64,000 nt of DNA from Sphingobium herbicidovorans (lineage in GTDB: Bacteria; Pseudomonadota; Alphaproteobacteria; Sphingomonadales; Sphingomonadaceae). How positions within the stretch are numbered: position 1 is the stretch's first letter; every line of letters starts with the position of its first letter. The position numbers were made by a program, and so were the translations under genes. This document shows positions 43,865-53,142 of this stretch, piece by piece. The stretch lies in assembly GCF_002080435.1 (NCBI RefSeq), contig NZ_CP020539.1:186001-250000 (forward strand). Reading direction: 5' to 3'. The notes under the pieces were generated by a model. The model was given only the letters and a program-made list of their open reading frames with translations, did not search any database and was not told where the DNA came from.

Positions 43865-44248
43865 TCACTGTTCGGCGAGGATGGCGGAGGCCGGACCCGG
43901 ACAGGATAGCCGGTCGGCGATGGCGGCGTGGACCGCGGCTGCGGCAGACAGCGAACGCAGTTGGGCATCGCCGGACAGCCGGTTCAGCACCAGTTCCGCA
44001 GCCGCTTGATTAGTGATTTCGGTGCGGCAGATCGCCCGACTGCCCCCCTCTCCGTCGGCGTAGAACATGCCGTCGATGACGCCAGCGACATACATCGAAC
44101 ATTGGCCGTAATTGGGCTGCGAACATATTTCGAACAGCCGTTCGCCCGAGAAGAAGGCCGGTATGTCTCTCGTCCCCTCCACGGCCTCGCTCGCCGAAAC
44201 CGGTACGGTCGCCGCCGCGAAGAACATGAGAATGAATGACCGGCTCAT
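43865..44248 (-). CDS. secreted Rap1a/Tai-type protein
   Basis: A 127-residue protein with a signal peptide (SRSFILMFFAAATVPVSASE). The mature part has conserved cysteines and resembles the Rap1a/Tai immunity fold: SGERLFEICSQPNYGQCSMY, VAGVIDGMFYA, AICRTEITNQAAAELVLNRL and AAVHAAIADRLSCPG. Founding members neutralise type VI secretion effectors, but many sphingomonad copies occur without a secretion cluster, as here. Function therefore unknown; the fold assignment rests on pattern. Confidence 0.6.
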   Translation of the reverse strand: MSRSFILMFFAAATVPVSASEAVEGTRDIPAFFSGERLFEICSQPNYGQCSMYVAGVIDGMFYADGEGGSRAICRTEITNQAAAELVLNRLSGDAQLRSLSAAAAVHAAIADRLSCPGPASAILAEQ

Positions 44249-44480
44249 GATGTCTTCCTCACATATTCCATGGGCAGCTTTGGTCCGATTGATCCGGCCC
44301 CGCTGCTTCGTCCCTCAAGCAGAAGAATCTCCCTGACTTGAGAAGATTATGGCGTTGATCTTACCCCAATCGCCGGAATCGCAAAACCGGGCGAACACCC
44401 TCTGAACCCATTACCGGATTGCCCTTATCGTACAGACGTGTCGGCTGAACGAATTGGAAACGACGATCAGGCGGCCCATC

Positions 44481-45167
44481 TCAATTAGCCGCGATCAGGC
44501 GATATCCGACGCCTGGTTCGGTCAGCAGCAGGGAAGGATCGGAAGGATCCTGTTCGATCTTCTGGCGCAGCAGCCCGATATAGACACGCAGATATTGCGT
44601 ATCGGTCGCCTCCGCTCCCCATCCGGCGGCCAGCAATCGCTTGTGCGTGACGACCTGCCCGGCCTTGCGCGCCAAAGTTTGCAAAAGGTCATATTCCTTG
44701 GGCGACAGCTTGACCTGCTCACCTGACAAAGTGACGCGGCGGGTGGGAAAATCAATCGTCAGCCCGCCCGCGCAATAGGTTGACGCCTCTGCCTTCGACA
44801 ATGAATGCCGCCGGATGGCCGCGCGCATGCGGGCCATCAATTCTCCGATCTCGAACGGCTTGTTGACATAATCGTCCGCTCCTTCGTCCAGGGCGGAAAT
44901 CTTCTCCGCTTCCTGGTGCCGCGCCGAAATGACGATGACGGGCACATCCTGGTCAAGGCGGATGCGTTGCAGCAGCGACTTGCCGTCAATGTCGGGCAAG
45001 CCCAGATCCAGCAATATCAGGTCGAATTCGACCGCTTCGATGGCGGCCATGGCCCCGCGTCCATCCTGCGCGACGGTGATGCGGTATCCAGCCGTCTCCA
45101 GAACGGGCTGAAGCACGTCGATCAGGGAAGGCTCGTCGTCCACGACAAGGATATGCAGGGCGGTCAT
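44481..45167 (-). CDS. kdpE: KdpE-like response regulator
   Basis: A 228-residue OmpR-family regulator: receiver domain (about 1-118, ILVVDDEPSL, phospho-Asp in DLILLDLGLPD, DEGADDYVNKPF) and winged helix (LTIDFPTRRVTLSGEQVKLS, VYIGLLRQKIEQDPSDPSLL). Its start overlaps the kinase stop (ATGA). The closest pattern is KdpE, which activates the kdpFABC potassium pump, but no kdpFABC lies in the window. Confidence 0.88.
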   Translation of the reverse strand: MTALHILVVDDEPSLIDVLQPVLETAGYRITVAQDGRGAMAAIEAVEFDLILLDLGLPDIDGKSLLQRIRLDQDVPVIVISARHQEAEKISALDEGADDYVNKPFEIGELMARMRAAIRRHSLSKAEASTYCAGGLTIDFPTRRVTLSGEQVKLSPKEYDLLQTLARKAGQVVTHKRLLAAGWGAEATDTQYLRVYIGLLRQKIEQDPSDPSLLLTEPGVGYRLIAAN

Positions 45168-46699
45168 GTGGGCGAGGTCTCTGTGGCTAGGGGAAGCATG
45201 ATGGTGATGGTCGCGCCGCGTCCGCCCGGACCCGGCGAAGCCGCACTGATCCGGCCGCCAAGCGCTTCGACAAAGCCCTTGGCGATGGCCAGCCCCAGCC
45301 CGCTTCCGCGCGGCGATGCGTGGGGACGGGATACGCGATAGAAACGGGTAAAGACCCTTTCGAGGTCGTCGGGCGGTATGCCCTGCCCCTCATCCGTTAT
45401 GCTGATGACGCAATAATCGCCCTCGCGCCGGACATCGACATCGATGCGTGTGCCGTTCTCACTATAGATAACCGCGTTGTCGAGCACATTGACCAGCACC
45501 AGTTCGAACATGGCGGCATCGACTGTCACCAGCAGATCATCGTCGCTTGCCCGGCGCACGATCTGGCGATCGCCCGCCCGTGGACGCACCCTCTGCACGA
45601 TCGCGCCGATCGTGTCGGCGACGCCCAATGTCTGCCTGCGCGCGAGCGACTGGCCCGCTTCCAGGCGGCTCATCTCCAGAAGGTTGGATGTGTAACGGTT
45701 CAGGCGGTCGCATTCGCTGACGATTCCCCGCAACAGACGCTCCGCCGCCGCCGGATCGAGCTTGTCGCGAAACTCGATCAGGCTCGATGCCGAAGCGCTG
45801 ATCGCGGTCAGCGGCGTGCGAAAATCGTGGCTGACCGATGAAAGCAGTGCCGTCTTGAGTTCCTCCGTCCTCGCCTGGGCGCGGCGCTCGGCATTGCTTT
45901 CCGACAGCGCGGCACGCTCGACCGCCAGCGCGATCAGATTTGCAAGCGCCGACATGAATGCGCTTTCCAGTCGTCGGGACGGGCCATGCTCGAACAGGAT
46001 GACGCCTTCAAATCCCGTGCTGCTGTCCAGCCGATAGACCGTAAACGGGCCTTCTTCGCGCGGACCGCCCGAATATCTTGTCGCGTCCTGAACCAGATGA
46101 AGCCCCTTATCCCTTTCCGGCGCCTTACGCGCCGCGTCGAAGGATCCATCCCTGACAAGGAACAGCGTCGGCGTCGCGCCGCCAACGCCCGACAGATGAT
46201 CGTCCAGCGCCCTGGCGATGTCCGGGACGCGCAGCGCGGATTGAAGGGACTGGCTGATGTCCAGCAGGCTGCGCAATTGCCGGTTGCCGCGGTCGGCGGC
46301 GGTGGCGCGTTCCTTTAGCCGCGCGGCAAGAATGCCGGCCACCACTGCGCACAGGCTGAACAGCAGCAGGGGCATGAAGTCCCGGCTGGTGGAAATCTGA
46401 AAGCTCAGGACCGGCTCGACCAGATAGAAATTATAAAGCAGGAACGCCGCCGTCGCCGCGACAAGCGCCGGGCCCAGCCCGCCGATCGCGCCCCAGATTA
46501 CGACGCCCAACACAAAGAACAGGGCAGCGGCGACGCGCCCCAGCGCGGGTTGCATATATATGGCGATGAACCAGGACGGCAGCACGATGGCGGCCGCCAG
46601 CATGCTCATCCGCCAGGGCCGCGCTGCCCCTTCGTGCGACGGCGCGCTTCGATGCTTGGCGTGGATCATGGACGCGCTGGCGGCAGGCGGCGACTGCAA
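45164..46699 (-). CDS. shortened KdpD-like sensor histidine kinase
   Basis: A 511-residue kinase. It has four closely spaced membrane helices of the DUF4118 type (about 30-125, FLLYNFYLVEPVLSFQIS), a GAF-like region, HisKA with LLSSVSHDFRTPLTAISASA (His about 290) and an ATPase with VLVNVLDNAVIYSEN, DEGQGIPPDD and GSGLGLAIAKG. It lacks the roughly 370-residue cytosolic KdpD N-terminal domain with the Usp part. Thus it may sense turgor or K+ differently from classical KdpD. Paired with the kdpE-like gene. Confidence 0.82.
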   Translation of the reverse strand: MQSPPAASASMIHAKHRSAPSHEGAARPWRMSMLAAAIVLPSWFIAIYMQPALGRVAAALFFVLGVVIWGAIGGLGPALVAATAAFLLYNFYLVEPVLSFQISTSRDFMPLLLFSLCAVVAGILAARLKERATAADRGNRQLRSLLDISQSLQSALRVPDIARALDDHLSGVGGATPTLFLVRDGSFDAARKAPERDKGLHLVQDATRYSGGPREEGPFTVYRLDSSTGFEGVILFEHGPSRRLESAFMSALANLIALAVERAALSESNAERRAQARTEELKTALLSSVSHDFRTPLTAISASASSLIEFRDKLDPAAAERLLRGIVSECDRLNRYTSNLLEMSRLEAGQSLARRQTLGVADTIGAIVQRVRPRAGDRQIVRRASDDDLLVTVDAAMFELVLVNVLDNAVIYSENGTRIDVDVRREGDYCVISITDEGQGIPPDDLERVFTRFYRVSRPHASPRGSGLGLAIAKGFVEALGGRISAASPGPGGRGATITIMLPLATETSPT

Positions 46700-46860
46700 G
46701 GCATTTCCCAGCTTAGCCAGCAGGCCTGGCCCGGTCCATGCATATAAAAGCTATAATAACGCCATGCTGCCGAGCGTGCTTAAATAGGCGCCGAGCAAGG
46801 GATTGGGCTGAGATCAGGGACACCGCGACCACAGATCCCACCTCGATAATATGGGGCAGC

Positions 46861-47313
46861 ATGACACCGAACGGGGGGTTCGCAAGGGCAGGGGAGACGG
46901 GCAGGCCCCGTTTTCCAAGGCCGGTCATCATTCTCGTCGTGGAGGATGAAGCCCTTGTCAGCATGAACGTCTGTGAATTTCTGATCGATCAGGAATTTAC
47001 GGTTTTCGCGGCGCAGAATGTTGATGACGCGCTAGGTATTCTTGACGAACTGGATGGCGGAGTTGATCTGATTTTTACCGATGTGAACATGCCTGGCGGA
47101 CGCGACGGTTTCGATCTGGTCCGGCAAGCCAGCAGGCGTTGGCCCGCGATCCGCATGCTGATCACATCGGGCGGATTGCACCATGGGCTTCCGGACGACC
47201 TGCGCCGGTTTGGGCCCATCCTTCCGAAGCCCTATCGTTTCGACGCCCTGGCATCGCACATAATCGACGCCATTTTCCCTTCCCCCGAACCGCCAAATTT
47301 ATTGGCGACCTGA
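46861..47313 (+). CDS. single-domain response regulator
   Basis: A 150-residue protein from the ATG at 46861; a 17-residue-plus tail precedes the receiver. VIILVVEDEALVSMNVCEFL holds the acidic pair, DLIFTDVNMPGG the phospho-Asp, and FGPILPKPYRFDAL the conserved Lys. No output domain follows, so it probably signals through a partner protein, as do the CheY-like FixJ/SdrG-type receivers of alphaproteobacteria. Not adjacent to a cognate kinase on its own strand. Confidence 0.82.
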   Translation: MTPNGGFARAGETGRPRFPRPVIILVVEDEALVSMNVCEFLIDQEFTVFAAQNVDDALGILDELDGGVDLIFTDVNMPGGRDGFDLVRQASRRWPAIRMLITSGGLHHGLPDDLRRFGPILPKPYRFDALASHIIDAIFPSPEPPNLLAT

Positions 47314-47393
47314 GGGCGTCCTTCAAAGCAACCGTGGCCGCCCCATGGCGTTGAACGCTGTGTACGCAGCCACTTAAACCGGAGCAGATATCA

Positions 47394-48176
47394 ATGCACA
47401 AAATGATGCTTACGACCTTCCTTCTTACCGCAGCCCTGCCCGCCGCCGCGCAGGAAGCGCCGGCTGCCGCACCCGCGAACCCCGCAGCGCCAGCCGCACC
47501 CGCGGAATCAACTGCGCAGACGCCCGCCGCCGCCCCGGCCGCGGCTCCCGCCGCTACGCTCAGCCAGGAACAGATCGTCGCCTTCAACAAGGCCGTCACC
47601 GATTTCACCGCTGGCCAGCAGGCGCAGCAGCAGGGCGACAACATGACCGCCGTCGCCAAATATGAAGCCGCGCTTCCCGCCATCCGCGACGCGGTGAAGA
47701 CCCAGCCCGACAAGATCGAAAATGTGAACTTCCTTGCCAACGCGCTGTATGCGACGGCCGCGGCGAACGCCGCCTTGCAGAAGCTCGACGCCGTCGCCCC
47801 GCTCTATGAAGAAAGCCTGCCGCACTGGCGCAAGGTCGTTGCCGCCAACCCGACCGATGCCCAGAGCAGGGGCGTGTTGACCGGCATCCTGATCCAGTTG
47901 GGCAATTTCAAGCTGGGCAAGCAGGACAAGGCGGGCGCAGACCCCTTCTATGCCGAAGCCATCCCGCTCGCCCGCAAGGCCGTCGCTGAACAGTCCAACC
48001 CGGTAAACCGCAACCTGCTGCTCGCCGCGCTCATCGGCGCCAGCCAGACCAGCGAGGATGCGGCGCTAAAGGCTGAAGCGGCGACCTTGTCCAAGGCGAT
48101 GCTCGCCGATGGCAGTGTCGATGCGGCCAACAAGCCGTCCGCCCAGGTCCTTGCCCAGATGGCGAAGGCTGGCTGA
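47394..48176 (+). CDS. secreted TPR-like repeat protein
   Basis: A 260-residue protein with a signal peptide (MLTTFLLTAALPAAAQ) and a low-complexity Ala/Pro linker (about 22-60). The rest is helical with repeat-like spacing (FTAGQQAQQQGDNMTAVAKY, LAGEANDALY-type segments) resembling tetratricopeptide repeats. No enzyme motif. It may scaffold envelope proteins. Terminated by a strong hairpin directly after the stop. Confidence 0.65.
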   Translation: MHKMMLTTFLLTAALPAAAQEAPAAAPANPAAPAAPAESTAQTPAAAPAAAPAATLSQEQIVAFNKAVTDFTAGQQAQQQGDNMTAVAKYEAALPAIRDAVKTQPDKIENVNFLANALYATAAANAALQKLDAVAPLYEESLPHWRKVVAANPTDAQSRGVLTGILIQLGNFKLGKQDKAGADPFYAEAIPLARKAVAEQSNPVNRNLLLAALIGASQTSEDAALKAEAATLSKAMLADGSVDAANKPSAQVLAQMAKAG

Positions 48177-48186
48177 CATCGACCGT

Positions 48187-48224
48187 CCGGTGCGCCGCAG
48201 GCCGACAGGCCCGTGGCGCGCCGG
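48187..48224 (+). terminator. strong hairpin terminator after the TPR-like gene
   Basis: CCGG-T-GCGCC and GGCGC-G-CCGG form the outer stem, with an inner GGCC-GACA-GGCC hairpin; GTTT follows. It lies between convergent genes. Confidence 0.6.
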
Positions 48225-48238
48225 GGCGTTTCACCCGA

Positions 48239-49111
48239 TCATCGCCATTCGACGATCGGCTCGTCCTTGCCAGGCGCGACGAACGCCACCCGTTCGAACT
48301 GAACCGCAATCACGCAACGCGGCGCGACCGATGGGCTGGCCTGTGAGCAGTGAATGGGCTGGCCATCGGGAAAGCCGCTGATCTTGCCTTCCAGTTGAAG
48401 CTGATAGCCATTGCTCGACGGCGTTTCATTTTCCTTCAGCTTGACCGTCGACGAATAGGGCCGATTGCCGCGCCTCAATGTGCGCGAACCTTCGGGCGAG
48501 TAGAATTGGGCAATCGCCAGCCGTCGCTGGGAAGCGTCCAGCATATCGTCTGTCGGGGCCAGATCGTCCGCCCCGCATTGCTCCGTCCGCGTCCATGGAC
48601 GCCGCAACCAGAAGCCCTCGACCGCATCGAAGGTCATTTCACCGGCAAGCTGCTTCACCCATTCCGTTTCGGCGAGATCGCTGGCCTGCGCGGTCAGGCG
48701 AAGCGCCCGGCTTTTCGGGTTGAAGCTCCATCCCGCCCAGCTGGGCTTTTCCTTCGCGTCCGCGCCCTTGGGGTCCGCCATTTCGCCCCGGCAGCCAAAG
48801 GGCATGCGCAGGACGAACGAGCGCCCGGTCAGCGCCGCGTTGGATTGTGGCAGGGCGGACCCGCTTGCCGCCGCGTCGGCCGCGCTTGCCGCCGCAGCGA
48901 GAAGGGCGGCGCGGTCAAGCGGCGGGGAAGGGACGGGGATCACCGGAATTTTCGGCACTTCCACGACAGGCGCGGGGTCCTGCACAATCTGTTCGTCGGG
49001 CGCGGGGGTTTTTGCTGGCTCCTTGTCTGCAAGGACGAAAGCCAGCACGCCGCCCGCTCCGGCCGCGATCAGGTGGGTAAGGATGCGAAACCGGATATTA
49101 TGTTCGGCCAT
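48239..49111 (-). CDS. membrane-anchored hypothetical protein
   Basis: About 290 residues from the ATG at 49111 (an upstream ATG at 49195 is less likely). A single N-terminal helix (HLIAAGAGGVLAFVLADKEP) is followed by a Pro-rich stretch (PVVEVPKIPVIPVPSPP) and a soluble domain with four cysteines (PFGCRGEM, EQCGADD, IHCSQASPSVAPRCV). The layout suggests a periplasmic domain on a flexible spacer. No family recognised. Confidence 0.65.
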   Translation of the reverse strand: MAEHNIRFRILTHLIAAGAGGVLAFVLADKEPAKTPAPDEQIVQDPAPVVEVPKIPVIPVPSPPLDRAALLAAAASAADAAASGSALPQSNAALTGRSFVLRMPFGCRGEMADPKGADAKEKPSWAGWSFNPKSRALRLTAQASDLAETEWVKQLAGEMTFDAVEGFWLRRPWTRTEQCGADDLAPTDDMLDASQRRLAIAQFYSPEGSRTLRRGNRPYSSTVKLKENETPSSNGYQLQLEGKISGFPDGQPIHCSQASPSVAPRCVIAVQFERVAFVAPGKDEPIVEWR

Positions 49112-49223
49112 GTTCGACAGCCTAGCAGATAGTGTCGGGCAAATTGACCCCTTAGAGGATCGAATTTGCAGCTTTTTTTGCATTTCTTCTCCCACCGTCG
49201 CCTGTTTATGCTAGCCGACGCTC

Positions 49224-50543
49224 ATGACATTCGAGCAACTTGTCACCCTGTTCGTGCTCGCGGGCGTGATCCTCGCGCTGATCTGGGACAAGATCCGCGC
49301 CGACGTCGTGGCGCTGGCCGGGGCCGCTCTGCTTCTGCTGACGGGGGCTGTGCGCCCCAGCGAGGTGCAGGGCGCTTTCGGCAGTCCCGCGATCATCGCG
49401 CTCGCGTCCCTGTTCGTCATCGCCCACGCAATGGAATTGTCCGGTCTGCTCGACCTTTTGATTCGCAAAGCGGTGGGTCTGTGCCGCCGTATCGGGGCAG
49501 TGGGCATCTGGCTCGTCATCGTGCTGTGCGGCGCGGCGTCGGGATTCCTCAACAACACGCCGATCGTGGTGTTGTCCGCGCCCGTTGTCCGTGACGTGGC
49601 GAAATCGCTGAAGCTGGATCCCAAGCGGTTCCTGATGCCGCTTTCCTATGTCGCCGTGCTGGGGGGATCCTGCACGCTGATCGGGACGTCCACCAATTTG
49701 CTGGTCGATGACATGGCGCGGTCGTCGGGACAGGCGCCCTTTTCAATCTTTGAAATTACGCCGGTGGGACTGGTGGTCGCGGCGGCGGGCGGGCTTTATC
49801 TTTTCCTCTTTTCCGGACGGCTGCTTGCCAAGCCGCTGCCCGCCTCGCTCGAAAGGGTGGAGGCCGCGCTCCCGCACCATGTCAGCCATGTCGATATCGC
49901 CGGGGACATGATCGGCGACGCCGCCGACTTCGCGGTGCAACGGCCATTGGCCCCGACCAAGGCGCTGTTATCCACCGCGATCTTCATCGGCGTTATCCTG
50001 CTGGCGGCTTTCAACGTCGCGCCCATCGCCGCGTCCGCATTCTCGGGGGCGGTGCTCCTCATCCTGCTGCGCGTCATCAAACCGGATGAGGCCTATGGCG
50101 GGCTGCGCCCCGAAATCCTGATGCTGATCGTGGGGATGGTCGTGATCGGCATCGCGCTGGAACAGACCGGTCTCGCGGCGTCGGCCACAAATGCGATGGT
50201 CGGTAAGGTCGGCCTGTTCGGCCCGCTGGGCGCGCTGATCCTGCTCTATGGCGCGACGCTGCTGCTGACTGAACTGCTGTCGAACGCCACCGTGGCCGTG
50301 CTGGTGACGCCCATCGCGGTCGCGCTGGCCGAAAGCATGGCCGTCAGCCCGCGCCCGTTTCTCGTCGCCGTCATGATGGCGGGCAGCGCCGCCTTCGCCA
50401 CGCCCTTTGGCTATCAGACCAATGTGCTGGTCTATCAGATGGCGGGATACAGCTATCTCGACTTTACCAAGGTCGGCCTTCCGCTCAACCTCATCACCTG
50501 GGTTGCGGCGGTCGCGGCCATTCACTGGTTCTTCCCTTTTTAA
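49224..50543 (+). CDS. SLC13/DASS-family anion permease
   Basis: A 439-residue transporter with about 11-12 helices. Family motifs are in both repeat halves: GFLNNTPIVVLSAPVVRDVA with GGSCTLIGTSTNLLVDD, and NATVAVLVTPIAVAL with FATPFGYQTNVLVYQMAGY. Unlike many SLC13-type permeases it lacks TrkA-C domains; only a short hydrophilic segment (about 210-235) is left there. The substrate (dicarboxylate, sulfate or similar) cannot be fixed. It overlaps the convergent channel gene by four bases. Confidence 0.82.
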   Translation: MTFEQLVTLFVLAGVILALIWDKIRADVVALAGAALLLLTGAVRPSEVQGAFGSPAIIALASLFVIAHAMELSGLLDLLIRKAVGLCRRIGAVGIWLVIVLCGAASGFLNNTPIVVLSAPVVRDVAKSLKLDPKRFLMPLSYVAVLGGSCTLIGTSTNLLVDDMARSSGQAPFSIFEITPVGLVVAAAGGLYLFLFSGRLLAKPLPASLERVEAALPHHVSHVDIAGDMIGDAADFAVQRPLAPTKALLSTAIFIGVILLAAFNVAPIAASAFSGAVLLILLRVIKPDEAYGGLRPEILMLIVGMVVIGIALEQTGLAASATNAMVGKVGLFGPLGALILLYGATLLLTELLSNATVAVLVTPIAVALAESMAVSPRPFLVAVMMAGSAAFATPFGYQTNVLVYQMAGYSYLDFTKVGLPLNLITWVAAVAAIHWFFPF

Positions 50544-51805
50544 GCATGCTCCCGGATATGGTCCGGGACCAGTCCGGCCAGATCCGAACCGGCGGGGCGC
50601 TGGAACAGCCGCAGGCCGAAATCGGGCAGGATCGCGATCAGGTGATCGAATATATCGCCCTGTATGCCTTCATATTCCGACCATGCCGTGCTGTTGGCAA
50701 AGGCATAGATTTCAATCGGCAGGCCGTTTTCGCTGGGCGCAAGCTGGCGGACGAGCAACGTCTTGTCCTGCGCTATGTCCCTGCGTGATTGCAGATAGGC
50801 CTGCACATAGGCGCGGAATGTACCGATATTGGTCATGCGCCTGCCATTGACGGTGCCGTCCGCGCCATGCTCGGCGTTCCACCGTTCGATCTCCCTGCGC
50901 TTGGCCTCCAGATAAGGCCGCAATACAGAGAATTGCGCCATTTTCTCGACGTCCCCGTCATCCAGAAATCGCACGCTGCTCTGGTCGATCATCAACGACC
51001 GCATGATGCGCCGACCGCCCGATTCCGCCATCCCGCGCCAGTTGCGGAAACTGTCCGAAATCAGCCTGTGGGTCGGGATGGTGGTGATCGTCTTGTCGAA
51101 ATTCTGGACCTTCACCGTATGCAGCGCGATGTCGATGACGTCGCCATCGGCGTTGAATTGCGGCATTTCTATCCAATCGCCCACGCGCACCATGTCGTTC
51201 GACCCGATCTGCACCGAAGCGACCAGCGACAGGATCGTATCCTTGAACACCAGCATCAGCACCGCCGCCATCGCGCCCAGCCCGGACAGCAGCAGCAGCG
51301 GCGACTGGTCCATCAATGCAGCGATGATCAGGACCGCCGCCGCGCCGAACAGCAGCAGCTTGCCCAGCTGGATATAACCCTTGATCGGCCGGTTGGCGGC
51401 ATTGGGGCGGCGCTGGTACAGATCGTTGAGCAGCGTCAGGAAACCGCTGATCGCGATGGCGATGGTCAGGATGATGAATGCCGCGCTCAGGCTGCGCACG
51501 AATGTCACGGCCTGGACCGGTAGATGCGGGACCGCGCCGATGCCGACCTGAATGACGATCGCGGGCACGATGTTCGACAGCCGCGCGACGATTGTACCGA
51601 TATGCTCCGCCTCGATGCGGAAGGGCAGATGGTTCAACAGGCGCAGCAACAGCTTCAGCACGACGCGCTTGGCCACCCAGTTCGCCACCCATGCGACAAC
51701 GCCCAGCAGCAGCAGAGCCAGTCCGCTTTGCATCCACGGCTCATCCACATAGCCGCGCGTCAACGTCCCGATGCTGTCGTTGGAAATGGGAAGGTTGGTC
51801 ATCAA
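50540..51805 (-). CDS. MscS-type mechanosensitive channel, YbdG-like
   Basis: A 421-residue channel: helices at about 25-50, 65-95, 105-130, 145-165 and the pore helix (SGLGAMAAVLMLVFKDTILSL, about 178-198), then the beta-domain (GDWIEMPQFNADGDVIDIAL, VQNFDKTITTIPTHRL) and a C-terminal cage-like region. YbdG-type channels open on mild hypo-osmotic shock. It begins the minus-strand block that ends with the ectoine genes, so it fits solute release after osmotic downshift. Overlaps the ProP-like gene. Confidence 0.87.
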   Translation of the reverse strand: MMTNLPISNDSIGTLTRGYVDEPWMQSGLALLLLGVVAWVANWVAKRVVLKLLLRLLNHLPFRIEAEHIGTIVARLSNIVPAIVIQVGIGAVPHLPVQAVTFVRSLSAAFIILTIAIAISGFLTLLNDLYQRRPNAANRPIKGYIQLGKLLLFGAAAVLIIAALMDQSPLLLLSGLGAMAAVLMLVFKDTILSLVASVQIGSNDMVRVGDWIEMPQFNADGDVIDIALHTVKVQNFDKTITTIPTHRLISDSFRNWRGMAESGGRRIMRSLMIDQSSVRFLDDGDVEKMAQFSVLRPYLEAKRREIERWNAEHGADGTVNGRRMTNIGTFRAYVQAYLQSRRDIAQDKTLLVRQLAPSENGLPIEIYAFANSTAWSEYEGIQGDIFDHLIAILPDFGLRLFQRPAGSDLAGLVPDHIREHA

Positions 51806-53142
51806 ACCTGCTTCTCCGCAAAGGGATCTTCATAAAGTGACCGGCCAGCGGTTTCGGGCATGAAGCGCAACGCGATCAGGCCGACGACGCAGGCCAGCAT
51901 CATGTAATAAGCGGGCATCAGTTCGTTGCCGGTGAAGCTGATCAGCCCGCTGCCGATGGCTGGCGCGGTCCCGCCGAAAATGGACGTCGAAACATTATAG
52001 GCGATGGCGAAGCCCGCGAAGCGCACCTGCGTCGGGAACAGCGCGGGAAAGGTCGCTGAAATCGTCGCAAGCTGCGGCACGTACAGCAGGCCCAGCGCCA
52101 CGAAGGCGATAATCGCGCCCATTAGCCCCGTTGCCATCAGCATGTAAAGCGGCACGACCCCGACCAGCAGCCCGATCAGTGACGCGCGCCACATCGCCCG
52201 CCGCCCGACCCTGTCCGACAGCGCGCCCGCGAAGGGCAGGAAAACCATCATCAGCAACATGCCGATGATCGGCACGATCAGCGCTTCGTCGGCCGACAAT
52301 CCGATGCGTCGTTGCAGATAGGTCGGCATGTAGCTGAGCAGCGTATAGTTGACGACATTGAGCGCCACGACCAGTCCGCCGACCACCAACATCGGCCGCC
52401 AATATTGCCGCATCAGCAGCGACAGGCTGGGGGATGGCGGCCCGCTGTCATGCAACGCCGCCGCCGCGCGGAACACGGGCGTATCCTCCATTTTCGAGCG
52501 CAGATACATGCCGACCAGCCCCATGGGCGCTGCCACCAGAAAGGGGATACGCCATCCCCACTCATGCATCGCCGCCTCGCCCAGCATCAGCGAAAATCCC
52601 AGCATCAGCGCCGCGCCCAGCGAAAACCCCGCCAGCGTCCCGAACTCCAGGAAACTGCCGTAAAAGCCGCGCCGGTCATCGGGCGCATATTCCGCCATGA
52701 ATGTCGCCGCGCCGCCATATTCGCCGCCGGTTGAAAATCCCTGCACCATCCGCAGCACGATCAGCAGAGCCGGCGCCCAGAAACCGATCGTGGCATGATC
52801 GGGGATGAGCCCCACGCACAAGGTCGCGCCGGACATCAGCAATATGGTCAGCGCCAGCACCGACTTTCGCCCAAGCCGGTCGCCCAGTGGCCCCCAGAAC
52901 AGCCCGCCCAACGGCCGCACGAGGAAGGAGATCGCGAACGTCGCCAGCGCGAACAGCACCGCCTCCTCCGTGCTGCCGGGGAACAGTGCGGCAGAGATAT
53001 AGGTCACGCCATAGGCATAGATGCCATAGTCGAACCATTCCGTCGCATTGCCCATCGCCGATGCAGCGATGGCGCGGCGCAGCGTCGCGTCCTGCGACGG
53101 ATCGGGGCACGCGGTTGGGGCGCGGCCGGGAATCGCGTTCAT
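51802..53142 (-). CDS. MFS transporter, ProP-like (compatible-solute symporter)
   Basis: A 446-residue metabolite:H+ symporter with 12 helices. MASAMGNATEWFDYGIYAYG-type N-terminus (ASAMGNATEWFDYGIY), GGLFWGPLGDRLGRKSVLAL and GFSTGGEYGGAATFMAEYAP are typical of the ProP/ShiA branch. ProP carries proline, betaine and ectoine. This copy lacks the C-terminal coiled coil of E. coli ProP. Coupled to the next MFS gene and in the same block as the ectoine genes, so ectoine or betaine uptake is likely but unproven. Confidence 0.8.
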   Translation of the reverse strand: MNAIPGRAPTACPDPSQDATLRRAIAASAMGNATEWFDYGIYAYGVTYISAALFPGSTEEAVLFALATFAISFLVRPLGGLFWGPLGDRLGRKSVLALTILLMSGATLCVGLIPDHATIGFWAPALLIVLRMVQGFSTGGEYGGAATFMAEYAPDDRRGFYGSFLEFGTLAGFSLGAALMLGFSLMLGEAAMHEWGWRIPFLVAAPMGLVGMYLRSKMEDTPVFRAAAALHDSGPPSPSLSLLMRQYWRPMLVVGGLVVALNVVNYTLLSYMPTYLQRRIGLSADEALIVPIIGMLLMMVFLPFAGALSDRVGRRAMWRASLIGLLVGVVPLYMLMATGLMGAIIAFVALGLLYVPQLATISATFPALFPTQVRFAGFAIAYNVSTSIFGGTAPAIGSGLISFTGNELMPAYYMMLACVVGLIALRFMPETAGRSLYEDPFAEKQV

